From assembly GCA_012837935.1 (NCBI GenBank), contig DUQG01000012.1, forward strand, positions 1-64,000: 64,000 bases of DNA, written 5' to 3'. Shown here one piece after another: positions 36,601-43,929 of this stretch. How positions within the stretch are numbered: position 1 is the stretch's first letter; each line of letters starts with the position of its first letter. The position numbers and the translations under genes are program-made. The notes under the pieces were generated by a model. That model saw nothing but the letters and a program-made list of their open reading frames with translations. It did no database searches and had not been told where the DNA came from. The DNA comes from Bacteroidales bacterium (GTDB taxonomy: Bacteria > Bacteroidota > Bacteroidia > Bacteroidales > Paludibacteraceae).

Positions 36601-36806
36601 TGATTGGAGATGAGCACAAAATTCTTTTCCGTGGCTTTACAGACAACTCAACTGTTCAAGTAATGGATACAAAAGGTGCGTTGCTTGTTTCCACTACTTC
36701 GACCTCTGCAGACTTTGAGGTAAAAGTATCTCAAGCCGGAATTTACATAGTGAATATTATTTCAGAAAACGGAAAAATACAATCAGAAAAAGTGGTTTGC
36801 TGGTAA
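33612..36806 (+). CDS. Secreted GH36-like glycosidase with tandem insert and T9SS tail
   Basis: A 1064-residue exported enzyme. The signal peptide ends near residue 26 (LPYSAFA). Residues about 30-220 look like the N-terminal beta-sandwich of clan GH-D enzymes. The catalytic barrel follows from about residue 540, with WDDGWDD (D602-D607), KFDGIS with D698 as the likely nucleophile, and RQRDDFD (D758/D759) as the possible acid/base region. Between them lie two tandem domains of about 120 residues (about 224-342 and 353-475), both with HRMNL and DGAVVAKDYHIGFTGNAA. The final 75 residues are a type IX secretion domain (GIYIVNIISENGKIQSEKVV). The sugar substrate is unknown; alpha-galactosidase-like activity is a family-level guess. 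Confidence 0.75.
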   Translation: MKKNYKLAIRVIAMLFLLVLPYSAFAGSVVFPSATQAGTASLAETADGWEFSNALFSASFKKTDEGKLFFNGSTEMSLDAGTEIFQIVLGNGTKVDASQMTWESIEAVDLVGDASAVVYSKTLNGKALKATLSYEKLNFIWRAVLRDDSHYLRTELEITATEDTPMQSITPMMYRVLNNGKSAPVVVGNTRGAVIASDYIFAGTETPLAFNMVSGSYNPNFKVNSWTPESWVAVESIPAEILALGFKESEVVSSQGHVKVSDAGTWTFRFAYASGAHRMNLTGVDLIKDGAVVAKDYHIGFTGNAASNNVYTLEIPEAGEYKLRYWGETKTETINSTGNITVTKANSTSTYNPANWEPTDWTAVTDAPADVLALGFTASEITSKEGLVNISVAGNVSFTFQYTGGTHRMNLVGVDILKDGAVVAKDYHIGFTGNAAENNVYTLNVPAAGVYTLRYFGETKTETITSSGTVTFGGATVVATNPPATITAIQPTEVDPVTNISGKWSRNTTLKTTDKFEVSTVVGLIAEGQARRSVLSYIERERAVPWRSFSLYNSWYELNINRNNDPDPLKRMVESQTLPVVNAWKTNLFDKYNVSVNAFVWDDGWDDFNSLWDFHKGFPQGFTNVDKLATEQGAGTGAWLGPVGGYGSSKAQRLAFWNSTHSPAISNFQLSNKEYFDAFVGRCSQMVDDYDMRYFKFDGISAQYEAFGPSNEEDAEGILNVIGALRAKRPDLFINTTVGTWASPFWFKYSDCVWRQRDDFDRIGNQGNAREQWITYRDQLVYKNFVQSSPLCPINSLMTHGLIVTKNGPPAVMPRDNSEATKKGIIKEMRCAFASGTNMVELYLDNDLISTIGNGELWKELALSIQWHRENEDVLADVHWVGGSPWDGSKTNIYGWASWNEEKSTLTLRNPARTVRAFTTTLREALDIPAYVTGKIKLTDAFAGQTQYSGITGEALDIDAELTFNMPGFDVVVFNGSVDTGASVETLNFKDKKMGLVIGDEHKILFRGFTDNSTVQVMDTKGALLVSTTSTSADFEVKVSQAGIYIVNIISENGKIQSEKVVCW
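34282..35032 (+). repeat. Tandem protein-coding duplication inside the glycosidase gene
   Basis: Two units of about 355 bp (34282-34636 and 34672-35032) encode related domains. DNA identity is high in the middle: both contain GGTGCTGTTGTTGCCAA followed by the codons for DYHIGFTGNAA. Similarity is lower at the ends, so the duplication is not recent. Confidence 0.85.
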
Positions 36807-36830
36807 TTGATAATCAATTTAGATAATACA

Positions 36831-36868
36831 GAATAGGCTGTACAACACTCGTACAGCCTATTTTTGTA
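36831..36868. terminator. Bidirectional terminator after the glycosidase gene
   Basis: ATAGGCTGTA and TACAGCCTAT pair around an ACACTCG-type loop, with A-rich sequence before and TTTTTG after. It separates the convergent glycosidase and outer-membrane protein genes. Confidence 0.85.
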
Positions 36869-36911
36869 TGTATTAAACAAACACCCTCAAAGAAGGTGGA
36901 TTTTTGATTTA

Positions 36912-37529
36912 TTAAAAATATATCGTTGCTGAAATTGACCAGAAACCTTTGTTTTCGTTAAACAAATCTTCCCATTTTGGGTCACTAAAAGAATAGTCAT
37001 CGGTCAATTTTAAACGATAATTAACACCTAATTGTACACTGTTAATAATTTCAGCTCCTAAACCTACATTAACTCCTGCCTGAAACTTCTTTTCTTCAAT
37101 CGTAGATGAGATTTCATCCCAATTAAACTTGTCTCCGGCTACTCTAAACTGAGCATAAGGACCAGTAGCTAAATAAACTTTCAAGGGGGAAGCGATAGCA
37201 ATTTTGAACTTTAAATTAAGAGGGACATCAAGGTAATGACTTTCTACCTCAAATAAAGAGTTATCGGTTTTAAAATCCTTTACCTCCATTTTTTCGTTAC
37301 TATATAATACGGAAATATCAAGTCCTAACCCTGTTTCCGATATAGCCTCTAAAGAGGGACCAACTTTGAAAACGTTCATATTTTCAACTTTGAATGCCTC
37401 ACTACTAAAAGTAGGTTTGTTTAATCCCACTTCGCCTTTTAATCCTAATTTCAATTGAGCAAACGAAGGCATACTAATCATTGACAATGCTACGATTGCA
37501 ACTAATAGAATTCTTGTTTTTGATTTCAT
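36912..37529 (-). CDS. Outer-membrane beta-barrel protein (PorT-like family)
   Basis: A 205-residue exported protein with a signal peptide ending SMPSFAQ (about residue 25). The rest consists of alternating beta strands (LGLKGEVGLNKP, GLGLDISVLYS, VNVGLGAEIINSVQLGVNYRL) and ends with an aromatic residue in WSISATIYF, the C-terminal signature of outer-membrane barrels. It matches the small PorT/OmpW-like barrels of Bacteroidota. No specific function can be given. It is monocistronic, between a terminator and the sdh operon. Confidence 0.82.
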   Translation of the reverse strand: MKSKTRILLVAIVALSMISMPSFAQLKLGLKGEVGLNKPTFSSEAFKVENMNVFKVGPSLEAISETGLGLDISVLYSNEKMEVKDFKTDNSLFEVESHYLDVPLNLKFKIAIASPLKVYLATGPYAQFRVAGDKFNWDEISSTIEEKKFQAGVNVGLGAEIINSVQLGVNYRLKLTDDYSFSDPKWEDLFNENKGFWSISATIYF

Positions 37530-37599
37530 AACTTACCAAATTTTAAATAACAACGATTTTATAAAAGGATTGTATCCAATAAGTTTCCTTTAAAGAAAC

Positions 37600-37624
37600 A
37601 ACGGGAGTGAAACGCACTCCCGCA
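37600..37624 (-). terminator. Terminator of the sdh operon
   Basis: CGGGAGTG (37602-37609) pairs with CACTCCCG (37615-37622) around AAACG. Reading leftward, the stem is followed by a short, T-rich tract (TTGTTTCTTT). Confidence 0.65.
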
Positions 37625-37642
37625 GTTAAAAAAAAAGTATCG

Positions 37643-38398
37643 TTAGTCTCTGATTTTTGCTTTCAAGAACTCTCTGTTCAGTCTTGCAATATGCGAGATA
37701 GAAACGTTTTTCGGACATTCTGCTTCACAAGCACCTGTGTTCGTACAGTTTCCGAAACCAAGTTCGTCCATTTTAGCAATCATAGCTTTAGCGCGTGCTT
37801 TAGCTTCTACTTTACCTTGTGGAAGAAGTGCTAATTGGCTTACTTTTGCAGAAACGAACAGCATAGCTGAACCGTTTTTACAAGCAGCTACACACGCACC
37901 ACAACCGATACAGGATGCAGCATCCATAGCTTCGTCAGCATCTTTTTTCGGAATTGGAATGGCATTTCCGTCAGGTACACCACCGGTATTAACCGATACG
38001 AAACCACCGGCTTGGATGATTTTATCGAAAGCACCACGGTCCACCATCAAGTCTTTAATGATTGGGAATCCGGCTGAACGCCAAGGCTCGATTGTGATTG
38101 TTTCGCCATCTTTAAAGTTACGCATGTGCAGTTGGCAGGTGGTTATTTCGCCGTCCATTCCGTGTGGATGTCCGTTGATATAAAGTCCGCACATACCGCA
38201 GATACCTTCACGACAGTCGTGGTCAAACGCCACAGGTTCTTTATGTTCATTGATTAGTTGCTCATTCAGAATATCCATCATTTCAAGGAAAGAGCAATCA
38301 GGTGAAACATCTTTTAATTGATAGGTCTCAAAAGCTCCTTTTGCTTTCGGACCGGCTTGACGCCATACTTTTAGCGTAAGATTTAAATTTCTTTTCAT
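37643..38398 (-). CDS. sdhB: Fumarate reductase/succinate dehydrogenase iron-sulfur subunit
   Basis: SdhB/FrdB carries electrons between the flavoprotein and quinone in the membrane. The cluster ligands are complete: [10 protein letters not shown] for [2Fe-2S], [15 protein letters not shown] for [4Fe-4S], and [15 protein letters not shown] for the third cluster. I start at [14 protein letters not shown] (38398), giving 251 residues; an upstream frame adds 11 residues encoded by the GTAAAC repeat tract and is not credible. It is separated from sdhA by a four-helix-bundle gene. Subunit make-up with a single five-helix SdhC suggests the fumarate reductase type used in anaerobic respiration of Bacteroidota. 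Confidence 0.96.
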   Translation of the reverse strand: MKRNLNLTLKVWRQAGPKAKGAFETYQLKDVSPDCSFLEMMDILNEQLINEHKEPVAFDHDCREGICGMCGLYINGHPHGMDGEITTCQLHMRNFKDGETITIEPWRSAGFPIIKDLMVDRGAFDKIIQAGGFVSVNTGGVPDGNAIPIPKKDADEAMDAASCIGCGACVAACKNGSAMLFVSAKVSQLALLPQGKVEAKARAKAMIAKMDELGFGNCTNTGACEAECPKNVSISHIARLNREFLKAKIRD

Positions 38399-38404
38399 AT
38401 CTTT

Positions 38405-38445
38405 ATAGTAAACGAGTAAACATGTAAACAAGTAAACAAGAAACT
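38405..38445. repeat. Degenerate GTAAAC repeats, left flank of the four-helix-bundle gene
   Basis: Units AGTAAACGAGTAAACATGTA and AACAAGTAAACAAG repeat with a period of 8-10 bp. Similar units lie on the other side of the inserted gene. Confidence 0.75.
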
Positions 38446-38479
38446 GTGTTGTTGATGTTTGCTCAATTAAGAAAGATTT

Positions 38480-38875
38480 TTAATTTTTATTTGTTATCGG
38501 TTCATCATCAGGATTGATTAATGTACCATTATTCTTAGATTTTATCAGACTTGAAAGCATCTTTATTATCTCTAAGACGAGGTTGTTTAGTTCATTGTAA
38601 ACATCTTCATTTATAAAACGAATTCTTTTAGAAATAATAATTTGAGTTTCCAATTCTGATGCTGAACCCAATGAAATAAATAAGAAACGCACAAGTTCTT
38701 TCTGAGAGTATCTTCCATGTCCTTCTGCAATGTTTGAAGGAATAGAAACAGAAGCACGACGCATTTGCGAAGTCAACCCATAAAGTTCTTCATTTGGGTA
38801 GCTATCGGTGTGGTTGTAGATTTTCTCAACCAAATCGATAGACTTCTGCCATACTATCAAATTCTTGTGTGTCAT
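38480..38875 (-). CDS. Four-helix-bundle protein of the 23S rRNA intervening-sequence (S23) family
   Basis: A 131-residue all-helical protein. The family signature is clear: NLIVWQKSIDLVEKIY, then YGLTSQMRRASVSIPSNIAEGHGR, and FLFISLGSASELETQI. Members were first found as open frames in intervening sequences of 23S rRNA genes and are related to the Avd accessory proteins of diversity-generating retroelements. Function is unknown. The start is MTHKNLIVWQ; an upstream extension of 11 residues comes from repeat sequence. It lies between sdhA and sdhB in the same orientation and is bracketed by GTAAAC-type repeats on both sides, which suggests it was inserted there. Confidence 0.93.
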   Translation of the reverse strand: MTHKNLIVWQKSIDLVEKIYNHTDSYPNEELYGLTSQMRRASVSIPSNIAEGHGRYSQKELVRFLFISLGSASELETQIIISKRIRFINEDVYNELNNLVLEIIKMLSSLIKSKNNGTLINPDDEPITNKN

Positions 38876-38884
38876 TTTAGTTAT

Positions 38885-39073
38885 AGTTTTTAGTTTACGT
38901 GTAAACAAGTGTACGAGTAAACTGCGTTTTTTGATTTATTTATTTCAAAGATGTTTTAGAATTAGAGATGGACAAGTTATTATGAAACTATTTCTAAAAT
39001 CTATTCTCGTTTCTCGTAAACTCGTCTTCTTGTCAACTCGTTTACTCGTAAACTTGTCCACTCGTCTTCTGAA
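38885..39073. repeat. Degenerate GTAAAC/ACTCGT repeats, right flank of the four-helix-bundle gene
   Basis: Near 38893-38925 units such as ACGTGTAAACAAGTGTACGA run in one orientation. Near 39004-39073 the opposite orientation appears (CTCGTAAACTCGTCTTCTTG, then TCAACTCGTTTACTCGTAAA). The 200-bp gap contains nothing else recognisable. Confidence 0.7.
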
Positions 39074-41272
39074 CTATGATTTATAATTACGTTGTTCTCT
39101 TACAACAAATTCGTAATCAAGTGGTTCTTTAATCAGTTCAGGCTCATTGCCTTCGCCGGTATATTTCCAGCAAGATACGTATGCGAAGTTTTTGTCATCA
39201 CGCAAAGTTTCACCTTCCGGTGTTTGATGCTCTTCACGGAAGTGTCCGCCGCAGCTCTCTTCACGAAGGTATGCGTCACGAGCCATCAATTCACCTATGT
39301 CGATAAAGTCTGCCAAACGAAGTGCTTTTTCAAGTTCTAAGTTTAAGCTGTCTGCTTTACCCGGTACATATACATTGCTCCAGAATTCCTTACGGATTTC
39401 TTTGATTTTTTCCAAACCGATTTTTAAACCTTCTGCTGTACGAGCCATTCCTACGTGATCCCACATGATAAGTCCCAACTCACGGTGAATGCTGTCCACC
39501 GAGCGTTTTCCTTGAATACTCATGATTTTGTTGATTCTGTCGGTAACGTCTTTTTCAGCTTGCGCAAATTCTTCGCGGTCAGTGCTCATACGTGGAACCT
39601 GAATCTGGTCTGCCAGATAGCTTTGAATAGTATAAGGCAGAATGAAATATCCGTCTGCCAAACCTTGCATCAATGCAGATGCACCCAAGCGGTTTGCACC
39701 GTGATCTGAGAAGTTAGCCTCACCAATACAGAACAGACCCGGAACAGTTGACATTAGTTCGTAGTCCACCCAAATACCACCCATGGTGTAGTGGATAGCA
39801 GGGTAAATCATCATCGGTGTTTCGTACGGATTGTCGTCCACGATTTTTTCATACATTTGGAACAAATTGCCGTAACGAGCTTCTACTACGTCTTTACCCA
39901 AACGATTAATAGCGTGAGCAAAGTCAAGATATACTGCCAGTCCGGTAGCTCCAACACCGTAACCTGCATCACAGCGTTCTTTGGCTGCACGTGACGCAAC
40001 GTCACGAGGTACTAAGTTACCGAAAGCCGGATAACGACGTTCCAAGTAGTAGTCGCGGTCTTCTTCTTTAATATCTGTTGGTTTTAATTTTCTTGCACGA
40101 ATAGCTTCGGCATCTTCTTTTTTCTTTGGTACCCAAATACGTCCGTCGTTACGCAAACTTTCCGACATCAAGGTCAATTTAGACTGATAGTCACCTTTCA
40201 CAGGAATGCTGGTTGGGTGAATTTGTGCGAATGCCGGATTGGCGAAGATAGCACCTTTTTTATACATTTGAAGAGCAGCAGAACCGTTAGAAGCCATCGC
40301 ATTGGTTGATAGGAAAAATGCGTTTCCATAACCACCCGTACCTACTACCACAGCGTGAGCAAAGAAACGCTCAATTTCGCCGGTTACCAAGTTACGAGCA
40401 ATAATACCGCGAGCACGTCCTTCAACAATAACCACATCAAGCATTTCGTAACGAACGTAGAGTTTTACGTTGCCTTTACCTACTTGACGGCTAAGTGCAG
40501 AGTATGCACCCAATAGAAGTTGTTGACCGGTTTGTCCGCGAGCGTAGAATGTACGAGAAACTTGCGCACCACCGAATGAGCGGTTGTCAAGCAAGCCACC
40601 ATAGTCGCGAGCAAAAGGAACACCTTGAGCAACGCATTGGTCAATAATTTCATTAGACACTTCAGCTAAGCGATACACGTTTGCTTCACGAGCACGGTAG
40701 TCGCCACCTTTGATTGTGTCGTAGAATAAGCGATATATGCTGTCACCATCGTTAGGATAGTTTTTTGCAGCATTGATACCACCTTGTGCAGCAATGGAGT
40801 GAGCGCGGCGAGGGCTATCCTGAATACAGAAGTTCAGCACGTTGAAGCCTAACTCAGCTAATGATGCTGCCGCAGAAGCACCGGCTAATCCAGTTCCTAC
40901 TACAATAACATCCAGACGACGTTTGTTGGCTGGGTTAACCAACTTTTGAGTAGCTTTATATTTAGACCATTTTTTTTCTAGTGGTCCTTCCGGAATTTTG
41001 GCGTCTTTCGGTGTGATGGTTTTCGTAGCGGAAGTAGCTTTTGGCTCTGATTTTTTAGCAGGTTCTGTTACATCAGCTACTTTTTGTTTTGCACTTTTAG
41101 TAGCTTTAGTTTTTGCTGCTTTTTTTGAGTCGCCTTTGCTTATTTTTTCTTTTACTTCTTCTACTAATTCTTGAACATCTTCCACTAAGTCTTCGGCTTT
41201 ATCTTTAATCACATCAGCTGCTTTTGCTGCAGCTTCTTTCGCCTTATCTATAATATTATCTTTCTTTGACAT
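39074..41272 (-). CDS. sdhA: Fumarate reductase/succinate dehydrogenase flavoprotein subunit with N-terminal extension
   Basis: This is the FAD-binding subunit that interconverts succinate and fumarate. The core starts at [20 protein letters not shown] (about residue 94) and continues with the dinucleotide site [39 protein letters not shown] with the covalent-FAD histidine, and [14 protein letters not shown]. Before it lie about 93 residues of Lys/Ala/Glu-rich sequence ([20 protein letters not shown] and similar), predicted amphipathic helix then a lysine-rich linker, not found in typical FrdA proteins of about 640 residues. The start codon at 41272 is 38 bp after sdhC and no better internal start precedes the core, so the extension is probably translated. 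Confidence 0.95.
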   Translation of the reverse strand: MSKKDNIIDKAKEAAAKAADVIKDKAEDLVEDVQELVEEVKEKISKGDSKKAAKTKATKSAKQKVADVTEPAKKSEPKATSATKTITPKDAKIPEGPLEKKWSKYKATQKLVNPANKRRLDVIVVGTGLAGASAAASLAELGFNVLNFCIQDSPRRAHSIAAQGGINAAKNYPNDGDSIYRLFYDTIKGGDYRAREANVYRLAEVSNEIIDQCVAQGVPFARDYGGLLDNRSFGGAQVSRTFYARGQTGQQLLLGAYSALSRQVGKGNVKLYVRYEMLDVVIVEGRARGIIARNLVTGEIERFFAHAVVVGTGGYGNAFFLSTNAMASNGSAALQMYKKGAIFANPAFAQIHPTSIPVKGDYQSKLTLMSESLRNDGRIWVPKKKEDAEAIRARKLKPTDIKEEDRDYYLERRYPAFGNLVPRDVASRAAKERCDAGYGVGATGLAVYLDFAHAINRLGKDVVEARYGNLFQMYEKIVDDNPYETPMMIYPAIHYTMGGIWVDYELMSTVPGLFCIGEANFSDHGANRLGASALMQGLADGYFILPYTIQSYLADQIQVPRMSTDREEFAQAEKDVTDRINKIMSIQGKRSVDSIHRELGLIMWDHVGMARTAEGLKIGLEKIKEIRKEFWSNVYVPGKADSLNLELEKALRLADFIDIGELMARDAYLREESCGGHFREEHQTPEGETLRDDKNFAYVSCWKYTGEGNEPELIKEPLDYEFVVREQRNYKS

Positions 41273-41310
41273 AATTCTTTAAATGTTAAAAGTAAAACAA
41301 AATATCGGCA

Positions 41311-42012
41311 TTATAAAACCCGAAAACCTAATAAAAAGTAAACCGGAATAGCGATGAACAATAGAATAATTATCGTGGAATATACGTTTGAAATTTTCTT
41401 CACACGTGGTAACCATGTTTTATTGTTCAGACCAATAGAATGCAAAGCACTCCAAACACCGTGTGTAAGGTGAAACCAGAGTGCAGCCAGCCATACAATG
41501 TAAATAATACTGTAGAGAGGTTTGCTGAATAGTTCATTTATTAAAAATGCTCCATCATGTGGGTTAACCTGGGTTAAGGTTTCCCAATTCACTTTTTTTG
41601 CTATTGCTGTTAGTTCAACTAATTGCATTTTTGTCCAGAAATGGAATAAATGCAGTGCCAAAAATCCAAAAATAATCAGTCCGAGAACGAACATGTTTTT
41701 AGAAGCCCAAGATACGCCTTCTTGCCGTTGAGTTACGGCATAGCGGTCGTTTCCGCGTGCTTTCAGATTAAGCCACGTCAGATACAACGCATATAAAATA
41801 TGCACCACGAAACCAGCTGCAAGTACTGCTGTACCAATAATGGCATACCAATTTGCTCCTAACAATCTACAAATATCATTATAAATATCTCCCTTTTCGC
41901 CAAAAAGCACGGTAATATTCATAATACTGTGAAATGTTAGGAACAGAATGAGAAAAATTCCGGTTACACTCATGATAACCTTTCTCCCTACTGAGGAATG
42001 AATTAACCACAT
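41311..42012 (-). CDS. sdhC: Fumarate reductase/succinate dehydrogenase cytochrome b subunit
   Basis: A 233-residue membrane subunit with five hydrophobic segments, of the Wolinella/Bacillus type that binds two haems b. Candidate haem-ligand histidines are in LTFHSIMN, GFVVHILYA, ALHLFHFW and HLTHGVWSALHSIG. It is the first gene of the sdhC-sdhA-(insert)-sdhB operon, driven by a consensus promoter at 42123-42154. The protein anchors SdhA/B and connects to the quinone pool. Confidence 0.94.
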   Translation of the reverse strand: MWLIHSSVGRKVIMSVTGIFLILFLTFHSIMNITVLFGEKGDIYNDICRLLGANWYAIIGTAVLAAGFVVHILYALYLTWLNLKARGNDRYAVTQRQEGVSWASKNMFVLGLIIFGFLALHLFHFWTKMQLVELTAIAKKVNWETLTQVNPHDGAFLINELFSKPLYSIIYIVWLAALWFHLTHGVWSALHSIGLNNKTWLPRVKKISNVYSTIIILLFIAIPVYFLLGFRVL

Positions 42013-42409
42013 AAGTTTTTCTGTTTTTGTTAGTTTGAATATAGTTAGTATTTAATTGAATTTCACTGAAAGAGCTAGAAAAGAAATATAGTCAACTCTC
42101 AAAGTTTTTGAAAAATAAAGCACAAAGATATGTTTTTTCAAGTTAAAAGGCAAATGATTATGGAAAATTATCCGTAATTTAGCAGAGTATTTGAAGTAAA
42201 AGCTGGAAGCCGAAAGCACGAAGCTGGAAGTAACTAAGTTTATTGTCTTTTTATCAGATAGATAGGTTTATGTCGACAGTCTAAAACATGTTAGTTTGTC
42301 AACTGTTTTACTACTTATTAACGGTTAACTGCGGACTACTTCGTGCTTCCGGCTTTTCAGTCTAAATGTCTATCCCGATAACTATCGGAACTAAAAGTAT
42401 ATAAAATAA
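42013..42409. other. 397-bp intergenic region: sdh promoter and repeat phrases
   Basis: The left part is the sdhC leader and promoter. Further right, GAAGCCGAAAGCACGAAGC (about 42207-42225) and CTTCGTGCTTCCGGCTTTT (about 42340-42358) form an imperfect inverted pair. ACTGCGGACTAC also resembles the phrase near 8930. CCCGATAACTATCGG (about 42374-42388) is a small palindrome. No clear hydG promoter was found. Confidence 0.6.
42123..42154 (-). promoter_or_regulatory. Promoter of the sdhCAB operon
   Basis: On the minus strand TTTG (42154-42151), a 20-bp spacer and TATCTTTG (42130-42123), a full consensus match. The leader to the sdhC ATG is about 105 nt. Confidence 0.75.
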
Positions 42410-43831
42410 ATGAAATTTACACCTGAAACTTACAAAATTCTCGATGAGCCGATGACATCGTTTATCGACAGTGATGAAATTTGGGATTACATTAACAACA
42501 CTGTTTCCACACCTGAACGTGTGAGAGAAGTAATTGCTAAGTCGCTTGCCAAAAACAGGCTTTCCTTAGAAGAAACGGCTGTATTGATCAATGCAACCGA
42601 TCCGGAACTTATTCAAGAGATAAAAGAAGGAGCAAAAACACTGAAACAGACCATTTACGGAAATCGAATTGTTCTTTTTGCGCCGCTTTACGTGGGGAAT
42701 AAATGCTCGAACAATTGCACCTATTGCGGTTTCCGCGCATCTAACTCACAGCAAGTTCGTAAAACGCTTGACCACGACGAGTTGGTTGCTGAAGTGGCAG
42801 CTTTGGAAGATAACGGACAGAAACGCTTGATTTTGGTTTATGGCGAACATCCGCAATACAGTCCGGAGTTTATTGCCGAAACGGTTCGAACGGCTTATTC
42901 CGTGAAAAAAGGAAACGGCGAAATTCGCCGTGTGAATATCAATGCTGCACCGCTTGATATCGAAGGTTTCCGCATGGTAAAAGAGGCAGGGATAGGTACG
43001 TTCCAAGTTTTTCAAGAAACCTACCATAGAGAAGCTTACAAAACCTATCACTTGCGAGGTAAAAAAGCAGATTTTGACTATCGTCTTACTTCGCTTGACC
43101 GTGCACAGGAAGCTGGATTGGATGATGTGGGAATTGGCGCCTTGTTTGGTTTGTACGACTGGCGATTTGAAGTGCTCGGACTTGTGCGCCACACCAATCA
43201 TCTGGAAGCTTGCTACAATGTGGGTCCGCATACCATCTCTTTCCCGCGAATAAAAGACGCATCGATGCTTGACATGGGAGATAAATATTTTGTCTCGGAT
43301 GAGGATTTTGCACGCTTGGTGGCTATTTTGCGTTTGGCAGTGCCTTATACCGGAATGATTTTGACTGCTCGTGAACCGGCGCAATTACGTACGGAACTTA
43401 TTCAGTACGGTGTTTCACAAATTGACGGCGGAACGAAAATTGAGATTGGAAGTTACGTGGAAAAGGAGAAAAATCACGACCTAAACAAAGGTCAGTTTCG
43501 TATTAACGATGACCGTTCACTAAATGAAATCATCGATGACTTGCTCGACCAAGGTATGCTGCCATCGTTCTGTACATCTTGCTACCGTGCGGGACGTACC
43601 GGAGAGCATTTTATGGAATTTTCCGTTCCCGGTTTTATAAAGCGTTTTTGTACCCCGAATGCGATGCTAACTTTGGCGGAATACTTGGAAGACTATGCAC
43701 CTGCTGAAACTGCCGAAAAAGGTTGGAAAGTGATAGAGGATAACATGACAGACGTGAGCGAGCAAATGCAGAAATCACTACGTGAGCGACTTGAAAGAGT
43801 AAAACAGGGTGAAAGGGATTTGTATTTTTAA
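42410..43831 (+). CDS. hydG: [FeFe]-hydrogenase maturase HydG (radical SAM tyrosine lyase)
   Basis: HydG cleaves tyrosine to supply the CO and cyanide ligands of the H-cluster. The 473 residues contain the radical-SAM motif CSNNCTYCGF (C-x3-C-x2-C) and, near the C-terminus, the second cluster motif CTSCYRAGRTG with a further Cys in KRFCTPN. This combination separates HydG from the related ThiH. It heads the hydG-hydF-hydE run on the plus strand. The catalytic hydrogenase itself is not in the window. Confidence 0.96.
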   Translation: MKFTPETYKILDEPMTSFIDSDEIWDYINNTVSTPERVREVIAKSLAKNRLSLEETAVLINATDPELIQEIKEGAKTLKQTIYGNRIVLFAPLYVGNKCSNNCTYCGFRASNSQQVRKTLDHDELVAEVAALEDNGQKRLILVYGEHPQYSPEFIAETVRTAYSVKKGNGEIRRVNINAAPLDIEGFRMVKEAGIGTFQVFQETYHREAYKTYHLRGKKADFDYRLTSLDRAQEAGLDDVGIGALFGLYDWRFEVLGLVRHTNHLEACYNVGPHTISFPRIKDASMLDMGDKYFVSDEDFARLVAILRLAVPYTGMILTAREPAQLRTELIQYGVSQIDGGTKIEIGSYVEKEKNHDLNKGQFRINDDRSLNEIIDDLLDQGMLPSFCTSCYRAGRTGEHFMEFSVPGFIKRFCTPNAMLTLAEYLEDYAPAETAEKGWKVIEDNMTDVSEQMQKSLRERLERVKQGERDLYF

Positions 43832-43929
43832 TGTTAATAGAACACGGATTGACACAAATTATTTACACAGATTGTACAAATTTTTTATGTTATTTTAAAG
43901 TTACAGTTCTGTAATTTCAAAATTAAAGA

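Noticed and set aside
42746-43384. Antisense open frame of 212 residues inside hydG
   Set aside because: It is a reading-frame shadow of a conserved radical-SAM enzyme; no recognisable motif or ribosome-binding context.
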